A DNA stretch of 55,209 nt. Origin: Kineosporia sp. R_H_3. GTDB taxonomy: Bacteria; Actinomycetota; Actinomycetes; Actinomycetales; Kineosporiaceae. This document shows, one piece after another, positions 1 through 4,919 of the stretch (its first letter is position 1; the number at the start of each line of letters is the position of its first letter). The position numbers were made by a program, and so were the translations under genes. Below the pieces are notes generated by a model that did no database searches, had not been told where the DNA came from, and saw only the letters and a list, made by a program, of their open reading frames with translations. The stretch is taken from assembly GCF_002198675.1 (NCBI RefSeq), contig NZ_MWLL01000230.1, positions 19,651-74,859 of the forward strand. Reading direction: 5' to 3'.

Positions 1-31
1 CCGACTTCCACACACCCCCAGGGAGCACCCG

Positions 32-508
32 ATGACCGCCTACCTCGCCCGCGTCCGCGCCGCGTTCGCTGCCGCCCTCACCCGCGACTGGTGGGCCGAG
101 GTCGCCGAGGCCAGCATCCGCCAGGCCCAGCACATCGCCATCCCCTTCCTCCTCGTCGTCATCTCCACCGGCCGCGTCGACCTCGCCCTCGCCACCGGCC
201 TGCTCCTGCAGCTCGCCGGCGGCGAGATCGTCGTCATCACCCGCCGGCTCGCCGCCCTCACCGTCCCCGACACCAGCGACCTCGTCACCCGCGTCATCGC
301 CCGCGGCCTCGCCGCGTTCGCCGGCGCGATCGCCGGGTACGTGCTCACCGTGCCCATCGCCGGCGTCCTGTCGCTGGAGTGGCCGACGATCCTCGTGTCC
401 GCCATCGGGTCCACCGTCCTCGCGCTCGTCCACGGCGGACTCGACCCCGCCGCCACCGACGTCATCGCAGGCGACGACGTCATCCTCGGCGAGCACCGGG
501 ACGGCTGA
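32..508 (+). CDS. Small multi-pass membrane protein, holin-like (hypothetical)
   Basis: A 158-residue protein with about four hydrophobic stretches (roughly residues 34-46, 50-69, 91-114 and 120-136), so it should sit in the cytoplasmic membrane. The N-terminal 30 residues are amphipathic and charged and the C-terminus is acidic. The ATG follows an AGGGAG box at 20-25. It lies three bases before the next gene, so the two are probably one transcript. Small membrane proteins of this size next to phage-type hypotheticals are often holins or lysis accessories, but I recognise no defining motif and no endolysin is in view. The holin label is an inference; membrane location is well supported. Confidence 0.5.
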   Translation: MTAYLARVRAAFAAALTRDWWAEVAEASIRQAQHIAIPFLLVVISTGRVDLALATGLLLQLAGGEIVVITRRLAALTVPDTSDLVTRVIARGLAAFAGAIAGYVLTVPIAGVLSLEWPTILVSAIGSTVLALVHGGLDPAATDVIAGDDVILGEHRDG

Positions 509-511
509 CCC

Positions 512-850
512 GTGCGGCGGTTCGTCCTCGTCCGCCACGCCGACGTCTCCGGTGTCTCCGGCGTGGGCACCGTCGCCGAGGGCATCGAGTTCTCCGACGG
601 GCGCGTCGCCACCCGCTGGCTCGCACCCATCGGCCGACCCGCCCAGACCTGCATCTGGGACCGCATCGACGACGTCCTCGCCGTCCACGGCCACGCTGGT
701 CTCACCGAGCTCCGCTGGGTCGACACGGCCACCGTCCACGCCGACCCCACCCCGACGCTCGCCTACGGCCAGCAGGCCGTCAGCGACCCCGGGACGCCCG
801 TGTTCGACCGCATCCTCACCGGCCAGCCCGAACCTCCGCCCGCTGCCTGA
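512..850 (+). CDS. Conserved phage/mobile-element hypothetical protein
   Basis: A 112-residue protein starting at GTG, three bases after the preceding stop. Its front half reads as a compact beta-rich domain with the motifs VSGVSGVGTVAEG and FSDGRVATRW, followed by CIWDRIDDVLAVHGH. I associate this pattern with short actinophage and actinobacterial element proteins of unknown role; that is memory of the family, not a database result. There is no signal peptide or membrane segment. The Pro-rich tail ends just before a strong terminator hairpin, so this is the last gene of its transcript. No function is assigned. Confidence 0.6.
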   Translation: MRRFVLVRHADVSGVSGVGTVAEGIEFSDGRVATRWLAPIGRPAQTCIWDRIDDVLAVHGHAGLTELRWVDTATVHADPTPTLAYGQQAVSDPGTPVFDRILTGQPEPPPAA

Positions 851-869
851 ACCCCGCCCACCCGGGGAA

Positions 870-907
870 GCGCCCCGCCAGCCCACCTCACCGGGCCGGC
901 GGGGCGC
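870..907 (+). terminator. Terminator hairpin after the two left-edge genes
   Basis: A perfect 10-bp stem, GCGCCCCGCC (870-879) with GGCGGGGCGC (898-907), and an 18-base loop, starting 20 bases after the stop codon. It is followed by CTCGCGGCGTTT rather than a long T run. A similar tail follows the hairpin at 2402-2430. Confidence 0.8.
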
Positions 908-983
908 TCGCGGCGTTTGCGCCCGGACGGGTGAACGCCGCGCCAGGTCCGCACCCGCACCGTCGCAGGACGTCACCCTTGGA

Positions 984-1075
984 GGTGCAGGGACTGGCCC
1001 GATGCCAGCCCCAGCAACCGAGGAGGTCCCGGGCACATCCCCGGGCCGGGGGCCGGGACCTCCTCGGCCAGCACC
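984..1075 (+). ncRNA. Candidate structured RNA with a SAM-I-like 5' half
   Basis: A compact foldable segment in an otherwise gene-free stretch (851-1199). GGTGC (984-988) can pair with GCACC (1071-1075) to close a three-way junction. The first arm is GGG-A-CTGGC, loop CCGAT, GCCAG-CCC (about 990-1011). The second is a perfect 15-bp stem, 1018-1032 with 1053-1067, beginning CCGAGGAGG. The first arm and the linker AGCAACC closely resemble the 5' half of SAM-I aptamers (GGGACTGGCCCGATG ... GCAACC). The 3' conserved GGTGC-AA-TCC part and the kink-turn TGA are absent, and no methionine gene follows. A real SAM riboswitch is therefore unlikely; a different element-borne RNA or an elaborate terminator is possible. 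The rest of the stretch holds the terminator at 870-907 and the promoter at 1188. Confidence 0.35.
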
Positions 1076-1187
1076 GCGCAGCGCGTGAGTCAACCGCGCA
1101 CCGTTCCGCGCACGGGTTTCGCTCAGAGCCGTTGTGCGTGAACGTGAATCGCGCCCGCAGCCTCCGATATCTGAGCGTTTCCGCGCG

Positions 1188-1193
1188 TAGGCT
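1188..1193 (+). promoter_or_regulatory. -10 box (TAGGCT) of a leaderless RNA ligase transcript
   Basis: TAGGCT ends six bases before the ATG at 1200, so transcription would start at or next to the start codon. The upstream TTG at 1194 lies within the spacer and is unlikely to be the start. No clear -35 hexamer is visible. Confidence 0.6.
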
Positions 1194-1199
1194 TTGAGG

Positions 1200-1745
1200 A
1201 TGCAGAAGATCCCGACCCTGTTCGTCCGGGACCCCGACGACCGGGCGCACGTGCTCCCCGAGGTCAACCCGGAGTGCCAGTGGGTGCTCGACGGCGAGGG
1301 CGTCGCGACCCGGAAGTACGACGGCACCTGCGTGATGTTCGACGGCCGCGACTGGCTGGCCCGGCGCGAGGTGAAGGCCGGCAAGGCTGCGCCTCCTGGG
1401 TTCCGTCCGGTGCAGGTCGACGTCGTCACGGGCAAGGCTGTTGGCTGGGAGTGGATGGGCCAGTCGCCGTTCGCCAAGTTCTTCGACGAGGCGTGGCGCT
1501 CCGTAGGGTGCACGTGGAAGATCGGGACCTACGAGCTGTGCGGCCCCAAGGTGCAGGGCAACCCGGAGAACTACGACCGGCACACCCTGGTCGAGCACCG
1601 GACAGCGGACCGGTTCGACCTGCCCGACCGGTCGTTCGACGCGCTGCGCCGGTGGCTGCTCGCCAACGACTACGAGGGCCTGGTGTTCCACCACCCGGAC
1701 GGCCGGATGGCGAAGATCAAGCGCCGCGACTTCGCAGGCGGATAA
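1200..1745 (+). CDS. RNA ligase family protein (nucleotidyltransferase, DUF5565-like)
   Basis: A 181-residue protein carrying the motifs of the covalent nucleotidyltransferase superfamily. Motif I is RKYDGTC, with the adenylated lysine at about residue 39. YELCGPKVQGNPE is the motif III/IIIa region, EGLVFHHPDG is motif IV, and MAKIKRRDF is motif V with its two lysines. The protein is little more than the catalytic core, without an OB fold or partner domain. Expected chemistry is lysine adenylation by ATP and nucleic-acid strand joining; the substrate (tRNA or other nicked RNA) cannot be read from sequence. ATG 1200 is chosen over TTG 1194 because TAGGCT six bases upstream suggests a leaderless message. 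No kinase-phosphatase end-healing partner is in the window. Confidence 0.8.
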   Translation: MQKIPTLFVRDPDDRAHVLPEVNPECQWVLDGEGVATRKYDGTCVMFDGRDWLARREVKAGKAAPPGFRPVQVDVVTGKAVGWEWMGQSPFAKFFDEAWRSVGCTWKIGTYELCGPKVQGNPENYDRHTLVEHRTADRFDLPDRSFDALRRWLLANDYEGLVFHHPDGRMAKIKRRDFAGG

Positions 1746-1765
1746 CCAGCAGGTAAGGGGTTCAG

Positions 1766-1933
1766 ATGAGCGAAGGACGCGGGCCCAAGCAAGCACGGCT
1801 GCTGGTCACACATCCCGACGGCCCCGACGTATCCGGTCCGCTGCTCGACGTCGAGCCGGTCGAGACGATCATCGCAGGCACCACGCCGGGATGCCGGTCG
1901 GACTGCACCTGTGGCGACTCCTGCCACTGGTGA
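1766..1933 (+). CDS. Small Cys-rich protein (55 aa), hypothetical
   Basis: A short ORF with AAGGGG (1755-1760) five bases before ATG 1766, starting 20 bases after the RNA ligase stop, so it is probably in the same transcript. It encodes 55 residues. The front half is polar, and the last eleven residues, CRSDCTCGDSC plus HW, hold four cysteines and a histidine that could bind a metal or form disulfides. There is no hydrophobic segment. Good Shine-Dalgarno spacing and third-position GC support coding. Function is unknown. Confidence 0.55.
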   Translation: MSEGRGPKQARLLVTHPDGPDVSGPLLDVEPVETIIAGTTPGCRSDCTCGDSCHW

Positions 1934-1938
1934 GGCCG

Positions 1939-1954
1939 GTAACCGAGCGGTTAC
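1939..1954 (+). promoter_or_regulatory. Palindromic operator candidate GTAACC-N4-GGTTAC
   Basis: A perfect inverted repeat GTAACCGAGCGGTTAC, 13 bases before a TAGGCT -10 box, so it covers the -35 region. A second palindrome built from the same half site (GTTACGTAAC) lies at 2112-2121. Together they suggest a repressor acting on the promoter at 1967. Confidence 0.5.
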
Positions 1955-1966
1955 AGGCCTCGCGCG

Positions 1967-1972
1967 TAGGCT
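1967..1972 (+). promoter_or_regulatory. -10 box TAGGCT
   Basis: The same TAGGCT hexamer in the same GCGCGTAGGCT context as the RNA ligase promoter at 1188. Transcription is expected from about 1979-1980. The palindrome at 1939-1954 overlaps the expected -35 position. Confidence 0.5.
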
Positions 1973-1978
1973 GGAACC

Positions 1979-2120
1979 GGTGTCCTCAGCGCCATACTGC
2001 GCCGGCTCTGCACCCGGGAACGACCTGGCCCCCGAGGCCAGCGGCCCCCGGCTCTGTACCCCGGGCAGGGACAGACGGCAGAGTGTGGAGAACCCCACGG
2101 CCCGCACCGTGGTTACGTAA
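1979..2120 (+). ncRNA. Candidate small RNA, or a leaderless 46-codon ORF
   Basis: The stretch downstream of TAGGCT folds into successive hairpins. CTGGCC-cccga-GGCCAG is at 2025-2041, and CTGT-a-CCC with GGG-ACAG is at 2054-2074. CCACGG-cccgca-CCGTGG lies close to the end, before the palindrome at 2112-2121. GTG 1980 also opens a 46-codon frame to TAA 2118-2120, seven bases after the -10 box, so a leaderless peptide is an alternative. The peptide has two Cys and no recognisable motif. I favour RNA structure but cannot decide. Confidence 0.3.
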
Positions 2121-2121
2121 C
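2112..2121 (+). promoter_or_regulatory. Palindrome GTTACGTAAC
   Basis: A perfect 10-bp palindrome whose half site (GTTAC/GTAAC) is the same as in the 1939-1954 operator candidate. It sits 26 bases before the next reading frame and may be a second binding site of the same regulator. Confidence 0.35.
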
Positions 2122-2159
2122 TCGCTGAGGCCGCCACCGGGCACGGCATGATGCCGGGC

Positions 2160-2417
2160 GTGAGCCTGTTCATCCGCAACACCGTCCGCGCGGCCAGCAT
2201 CGTCGGCAGCGTGACGACCCCGCCCGTGGCCGAGCGACCGCAGGTGGTCGCGTCCCTCGACCTCGGAGCAGCCGACCGGACCGACGCCCCCGGCCGGGCA
2301 CTCGGCTGGACCCAGACGGCCGTCCTCGTCGAGGTCCGGATGAACGACGTCAACTACCAGGTGTGGCTCCCCGCCGGCGACGTCCGCCGCGCAGACGACG
2401 AAGCGCCCCCAGCCTGA
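2160..2417 (+). CDS. Hypothetical protein (85 aa)
   Basis: The frame is open from ATG 2148. I place the start at GTG 2160 because a CATGAT box ends seven bases before it, the spacing seen at other leaderless starts here; ATG 2148 or 2151 remain possible (89 or 88 aa). The protein is soluble, with a beta-rich second half (TAVLVEVRMNDVNYQVWLPA) and a charged C-terminus. No family is recognised. Its TGA stop is itself the three-base loop of the terminator at 2402-2430, where it meets the convergent minus-strand operon. It is an element gene of unknown role. Confidence 0.45.
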   Translation: MSLFIRNTVRAASIVGSVTTPPVAERPQVVASLDLGAADRTDAPGRALGWTQTAVLVEVRMNDVNYQVWLPAGDVRRADDEAPPA

Positions 2418-2430
2418 GGCTGGGGGCGCT
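2402..2430. terminator. Bidirectional terminator between convergent transcripts
   Basis: A perfect 13-bp stem, AGCGCCCCCAGCC (2402-2414) with GGCTGGGGGCGCT (2418-2430). The three-base loop is the stop codon TGA of the plus-strand gene. The minus-strand operon ends at 2442, so this hairpin can serve both directions. Confidence 0.85.
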
Positions 2431-2441
2431 CGCTGCGTTCC

Positions 2442-2819
2442 TCACGCGGCGTCGTCGACCTGGCGGACCCAGAGCTGGCCGTCGGGCATGTCCGCGAAGA
2501 ACACGGGCACCCAGACCCGCCAGTCCTTCCAGACCGGCACGACCACGACGAGCACGACGTCGACGAGCCACCAGTACGGCACGCGCGCGCCGAGAGCGAC
2601 CGCGGCCGCCGTCCCGTACAGCAGCCACCGCAGGCCGGGGTCCGCACGCCACACGTCCACGAGCGTCGCCTGCCGGGTCTGCGCCTCCGTCGCCAGCGGG
2701 TGCGGGTGCCCAAGCGGCTCTTGCCGCGCCCACGGGCCACGCCGGCGCGGAGCGTCAACGAACCCGACGACCTCACCTGCCACCGTCGCGCGGTCCCGGA
2801 CCGCCACCGTGCCGCTCAC
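2442..2819 (-). CDS. Membrane protein (125 aa), last gene of the element operon
   Basis: It starts at GTG 2819, whose GTGA overlaps the stop of the gene before it. The first 50 residues are charged. Two hydrophobic segments follow (about residues 68-85 and 88-103, around YWWLVDVVLVVVVPVW), then a short C-terminal tail rich in Asp. The two-segment hairpin topology with a Trp-rich boundary is clear; the family is not recognised. Its position as the distal gene after the SpdB-like and YdjM-like membrane proteins suggests a membrane partner in element transfer or spread, but this is only context. Confidence 0.6.
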   Translation of the reverse strand: MSGTVAVRDRATVAGEVVGFVDAPRRRGPWARQEPLGHPHPLATEAQTRQATLVDVWRADPGLRWLLYGTAAAVALGARVPYWWLVDVVLVVVVPVWKDWRVWVPVFFADMPDGQLWVRQVDDAA

Positions 2820-2995
2820 GCTGCCTCCTCCTCGAACACCGACCACGCCAGCACGCGCACCTCGGGAACGTCGTGCTCCGCGGCGAGCTGCGCCGCCACG
2901 TAGGCCACGTCGCCCTCGTCACGGATCGGGCGGGGCACCTCCAGCCGGTGCGTCAGCAGCGCACCGTCGACCGCGAAGAGCACCAGGTACGTCAC
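2816..2995 (-). CDS. Small hypothetical protein (59 aa)
   Basis: It starts at GTG 2995, overlapping the stop of the upstream gene by GTGA. The 59-residue product begins with a beta-hairpin-like stretch (YLVLFAVDGALLTHRLEV) and continues with an amphipathic helix holding several Asp and Glu. It looks like a small folded acidic protein without a membrane segment. No family is recognised. The tight overlaps on both sides show that it is translated as part of the chain. Confidence 0.55.
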   Translation of the reverse strand: MTYLVLFAVDGALLTHRLEVPRPIRDEGDVAYVAAQLAAEHDVPEVRVLAWSVFEEEAA

Positions 2996-3516
2996 GCCGA
3001 CCACCCCGCCACAACCGTCGGCCCCGCGACGACCCCCGCGCTCGCCGCGACCACCCACACCCCGAGCGGCACCAGCGCCACCCCCGTCACCCGCTCGAGC
3101 AGGCCACCGCAGCGGAGCCCGACACCCAGGTGCGCCCACCAAGGCAGCACCGGCACGCCAGGCCCCCGGCCGGAGAACCCATCGGCCCGGCCGAACACCA
3201 GGTCCCCGAGCAGGTGCGACCACCAACCCGCCACCAGGGAGCACAGCAGCAGCCACACCCACCCGCCCCGCTCCGGGACGTCTCCGAGGACCAGGACGGC
3301 GCTCGCGGCGGCCGGCCACGCCCACCAGTGGGTGATGCCCCGGTGCTGCATCGGCCGGCCCCTGCCGAGGAGCTCGTCCGGTGTGACCCGGTCGGCGAGC
3401 CGCCACCCTCGGTACTGGTCGGCATCCGGGGACAGCCGGCCGGCCGCGGTCACCGTCGCCGAGCCGAACGCAGCCCCAGCGACGAACCCCAGCGCCCGGT
3501 GCGTCGAGCCCATCAC
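2992..3516 (-). CDS. YdjM/DUF457-like membrane-bound metal-dependent hydrolase
   Basis: A 174-residue protein with the pattern of the LexA-binding, inner-membrane putative hydrolase family. MGSTHRALG carries a His near the N-terminus, LSPDADQ an Asp pair, MQHRGITHWWA a His-rich motif, and WSHLLGDLVFG an HxxxD motif. Several hydrophobic helices lie between. The conserved His and Asp residues would bind metal at the membrane face; the substrate is unknown for the family. The start is GTG 3516 (GTGA overlap), with ATG 3513 next to it. Homologues are common on actinobacterial plasmids and integrative elements, as here beside the DUF2637-like gene. Confidence 0.75.
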   Translation of the reverse strand: MMGSTHRALGFVAGAAFGSATVTAAGRLSPDADQYRGWRLADRVTPDELLGRGRPMQHRGITHWWAWPAAASAVLVLGDVPERGGWVWLLLCSLVAGWWSHLLGDLVFGRADGFSGRGPGVPVLPWWAHLGVGLRCGGLLERVTGVALVPLGVWVVAASAGVVAGPTVVAGWSA

Positions 3517-4223
3517 GCGGCAGCCTCCTTCGCCTTGATGTGCTCGAGGGCCCGCTGCGCGGTCTTGTGCGCGTGCGGGCCGTGGTCCTCGAGCTGCTTG
3601 ATGGTCGGGAGGGTGCCGTGCTCCTCACGCCACGCCCGCGCATCTGCGATCGCCCGCTCCCGGGCGCCCGGGTTCCGTCCCGGACGTGCCCGCACCTGCG
3701 TCACCAGCGCCAGCCCCCTCGGGCCCGCGCTCGCGGACGGCGCCACCGCTGCCGTGTCGGCGGCGGGCTGGGCGGGAGCGGCCGCCGGTGTGTCGATGCG
3801 CGGCTTGAGGGTGGCCCGGGTGGTCGTCGGGCGCTTCGCCTTCTGGTCGATGTTGTGGATCCGCCACGCGACGAGCAGCGGGACGACGCTGCAACTGGCG
3901 GCGAGCAGCGGCACCAGGTGCCCCTCGCCCGGTACCCCGGACGCCCAGGCGCGCGGCGACGCGTAGATGGCGTGCGAGACGAGCACCGACACCGACGACA
4001 CCACCACCGCCGGCCCCATGTCCTTCCGAGACCGGACCGCGGCGAGCACGTAGGCGTCCAGCGCCACCGGCGCCAGCCACGCCACCCACGCCGGCCACCC
4101 GACCGCCAGGGCCAGCGACCACTCCGACTGCGCCACCAGGCCCATCGCCGCGAGCAGCGCGACCGGTGACAGCAGCCGCCCCGCCTGGTCCAGTCGCCCC
4201 GACGACACCTGCGACTCGCTCAC
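3513..4223 (-). CDS. DUF2637/SpdB-like membrane protein with C-terminal HTH
   Basis: 236 residues from GTG 4223 (GTGA overlap). About four membrane segments lie in the first 130 residues, with a conserved-looking APVALDAYVLAAV stretch like the ..lDg.. core of DUF2637 proteins of actinobacterial plasmids. A Pro/Ala-rich linker follows. The C-terminal 60 residues resemble a small helix-turn-helix (GTLPTIKQLEDHGPHAHKTA). In Streptomyces plasmids, DUF2637 and Spd proteins accompany the TraB ATPase and affect intramycelial spread. Its place a few genes after an FtsK-like gene fits that role. The family call is by pattern; the HTH is weaker. Confidence 0.65.
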   Translation of the reverse strand: MSESQVSSGRLDQAGRLLSPVALLAAMGLVAQSEWSLALAVGWPAWVAWLAPVALDAYVLAAVRSRKDMGPAVVVSSVSVLVSHAIYASPRAWASGVPGEGHLVPLLAASCSVVPLLVAWRIHNIDQKAKRPTTTRATLKPRIDTPAAAPAQPAADTAAVAPSASAGPRGLALVTQVRARPGRNPGARERAIADARAWREEHGTLPTIKQLEDHGPHAHKTAQRALEHIKAKEAAA

Positions 4224-4525
4224 CGCTTCTCCCTCCACGACGACCCTTCCTGGATCGCCAGCTCCTGCGCTCGCCGCCACACGTCAGCGGCCTCTCTCGT
4301 CCAGAACCGCGCCCGCCACGGGTCAGCGCGGTCGCCCTCGGCTCGGCGCTCGACGACCGCGACCCAGGGGCGCCACGTGCCGATCCACTGCCACCAGCGG
4401 GTCGGCACCGGCCGGATGCGCCGCACGTAGGACGTGTACTCCCCGGGCAGCACCTCCACCGGCCGCGGCACAGGCGTGGGCTGCGCCGGCGGGGCCGCGT
4501 CGCTGTCGCGCTCGGGAGCGGTCAC
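4220..4525 (-). CDS. Hypothetical protein (101 aa)
   Basis: It starts at GTG 4525, overlapping the stop of the 30-residue membrane ORF by GTGA, and ends in a GTGA overlap with the DUF2637-like gene. The N-terminal third is Pro- and Ala-rich and likely disordered. The remainder (YTSYVRRIRPVPTRWWQWIG onward) is basic and rich in Trp and Arg, with a helix around FWTREAADVWRRAQELA. No membrane segment or known motif is seen. Composition suggests a nucleic-acid or membrane-surface binding adaptor, but that is a guess. Confidence 0.5.
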   Translation of the reverse strand: MTAPERDSDAAPPAQPTPVPRPVEVLPGEYTSYVRRIRPVPTRWWQWIGTWRPWVAVVERRAEGDRADPWRARFWTREAADVWRRAQELAIQEGSSWREKR

Positions 4526-4614
4526 AGCTGCGTCACCCAGCTCCCCGCCCACACCCCGACGAGCACCAGGCCCGCGAGAACCCACGGCCGCCACGACCTC
4601 GGAAGCGCGCTCAC
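4522..4614 (-). CDS. Tiny single-pass membrane protein (30 aa)
   Basis: GTG 4614 overlaps the stop of the 102-residue gene (GTGA), and its own stop overlaps the next GTG in the same way. The 30-residue product is one transmembrane helix (WVLAGLVLVGVWAGSWV) with a basic N-terminus (PRSWRP), predicting N-in orientation. Overlapping start and stop signals on both sides argue that it is a real cistron. Function is unknown. Confidence 0.5.
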   Translation of the reverse strand: MSALPRSWRPWVLAGLVLVGVWAGSWVTQL

Positions 4615-4919
4615 CGGACCACCCGGCACGGCAGGCCGTCCTGGTTGATGGGCCCCTGGTAGCCGCACTCCTCGCGGTACCAGAAGAGCCGCCGCTTGGC
4701 CTCGGTCATCCGCTTGTCGAGGCCCAGCAGCCGCGCGGTCCGGGAGAGCTTCGGCTGGTAGTCGGCGGGCATCGGCGGCAGCTCCGTCGCCGCCGGCGCC
4801 GTGTACGCGGCCAGCGGTGGGCGGCCACCGCCCCGCGCCCCGGGGAGCGGGCCCGCCGCCCGTGGGCCCCGGTCGTGTGTCGGGCACCGCTTCCCGCCCT
4901 CGGCCGTGGTCTGGCACAT
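4611..4919 (-). CDS. Hypothetical protein (102 aa) with N-terminal Cys motif
   Basis: It starts at ATG 4919, overlapping the TGA of the FtsK-like gene by ATGA. The N-terminus MCQTTAEGGKRCPTHDRGP has two cysteines and a histidine. A similar MC..T..GG.RCP beginning recurs in many actinobacterial element proteins (memory, not a search). After a disordered Gly/Pro part, a basic helical region (LSRTARLLGLDKRMTEAKRR) and a C-terminal WYREECGYQGP segment follow. It is soluble. Its translational coupling to the ATPase suggests a partner role in DNA transfer; no function is assigned. Confidence 0.55.
   Translation of the reverse strand: MCQTTAEGGKRCPTHDRGPRAAGPLPGARGGGRPPLAAYTAPAATELPPMPADYQPKLSRTARLLGLDKRMTEAKRRLFWYREECGYQGPINQDGLPCRVVR

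Noticed and set aside
40-750. Minus-strand 236-codon ORF
   Set aside because: Antisense shadow of the two plus-strand genes, Ser/Thr/Arg-rich with no ribosome site.
989-1019. SAM-I riboswitch
   Set aside because: Only the 5' core resembles it; the 3' GGTGC-AA-TCC part and kink-turn residues are missing and no sulfur gene follows.
91-1197. Long Arg/Pro/His-rich ORFs on both strands across the left edge
   Set aside because: Composition is that of out-of-frame high-GC DNA; they overlap better supported genes and cross a terminator.
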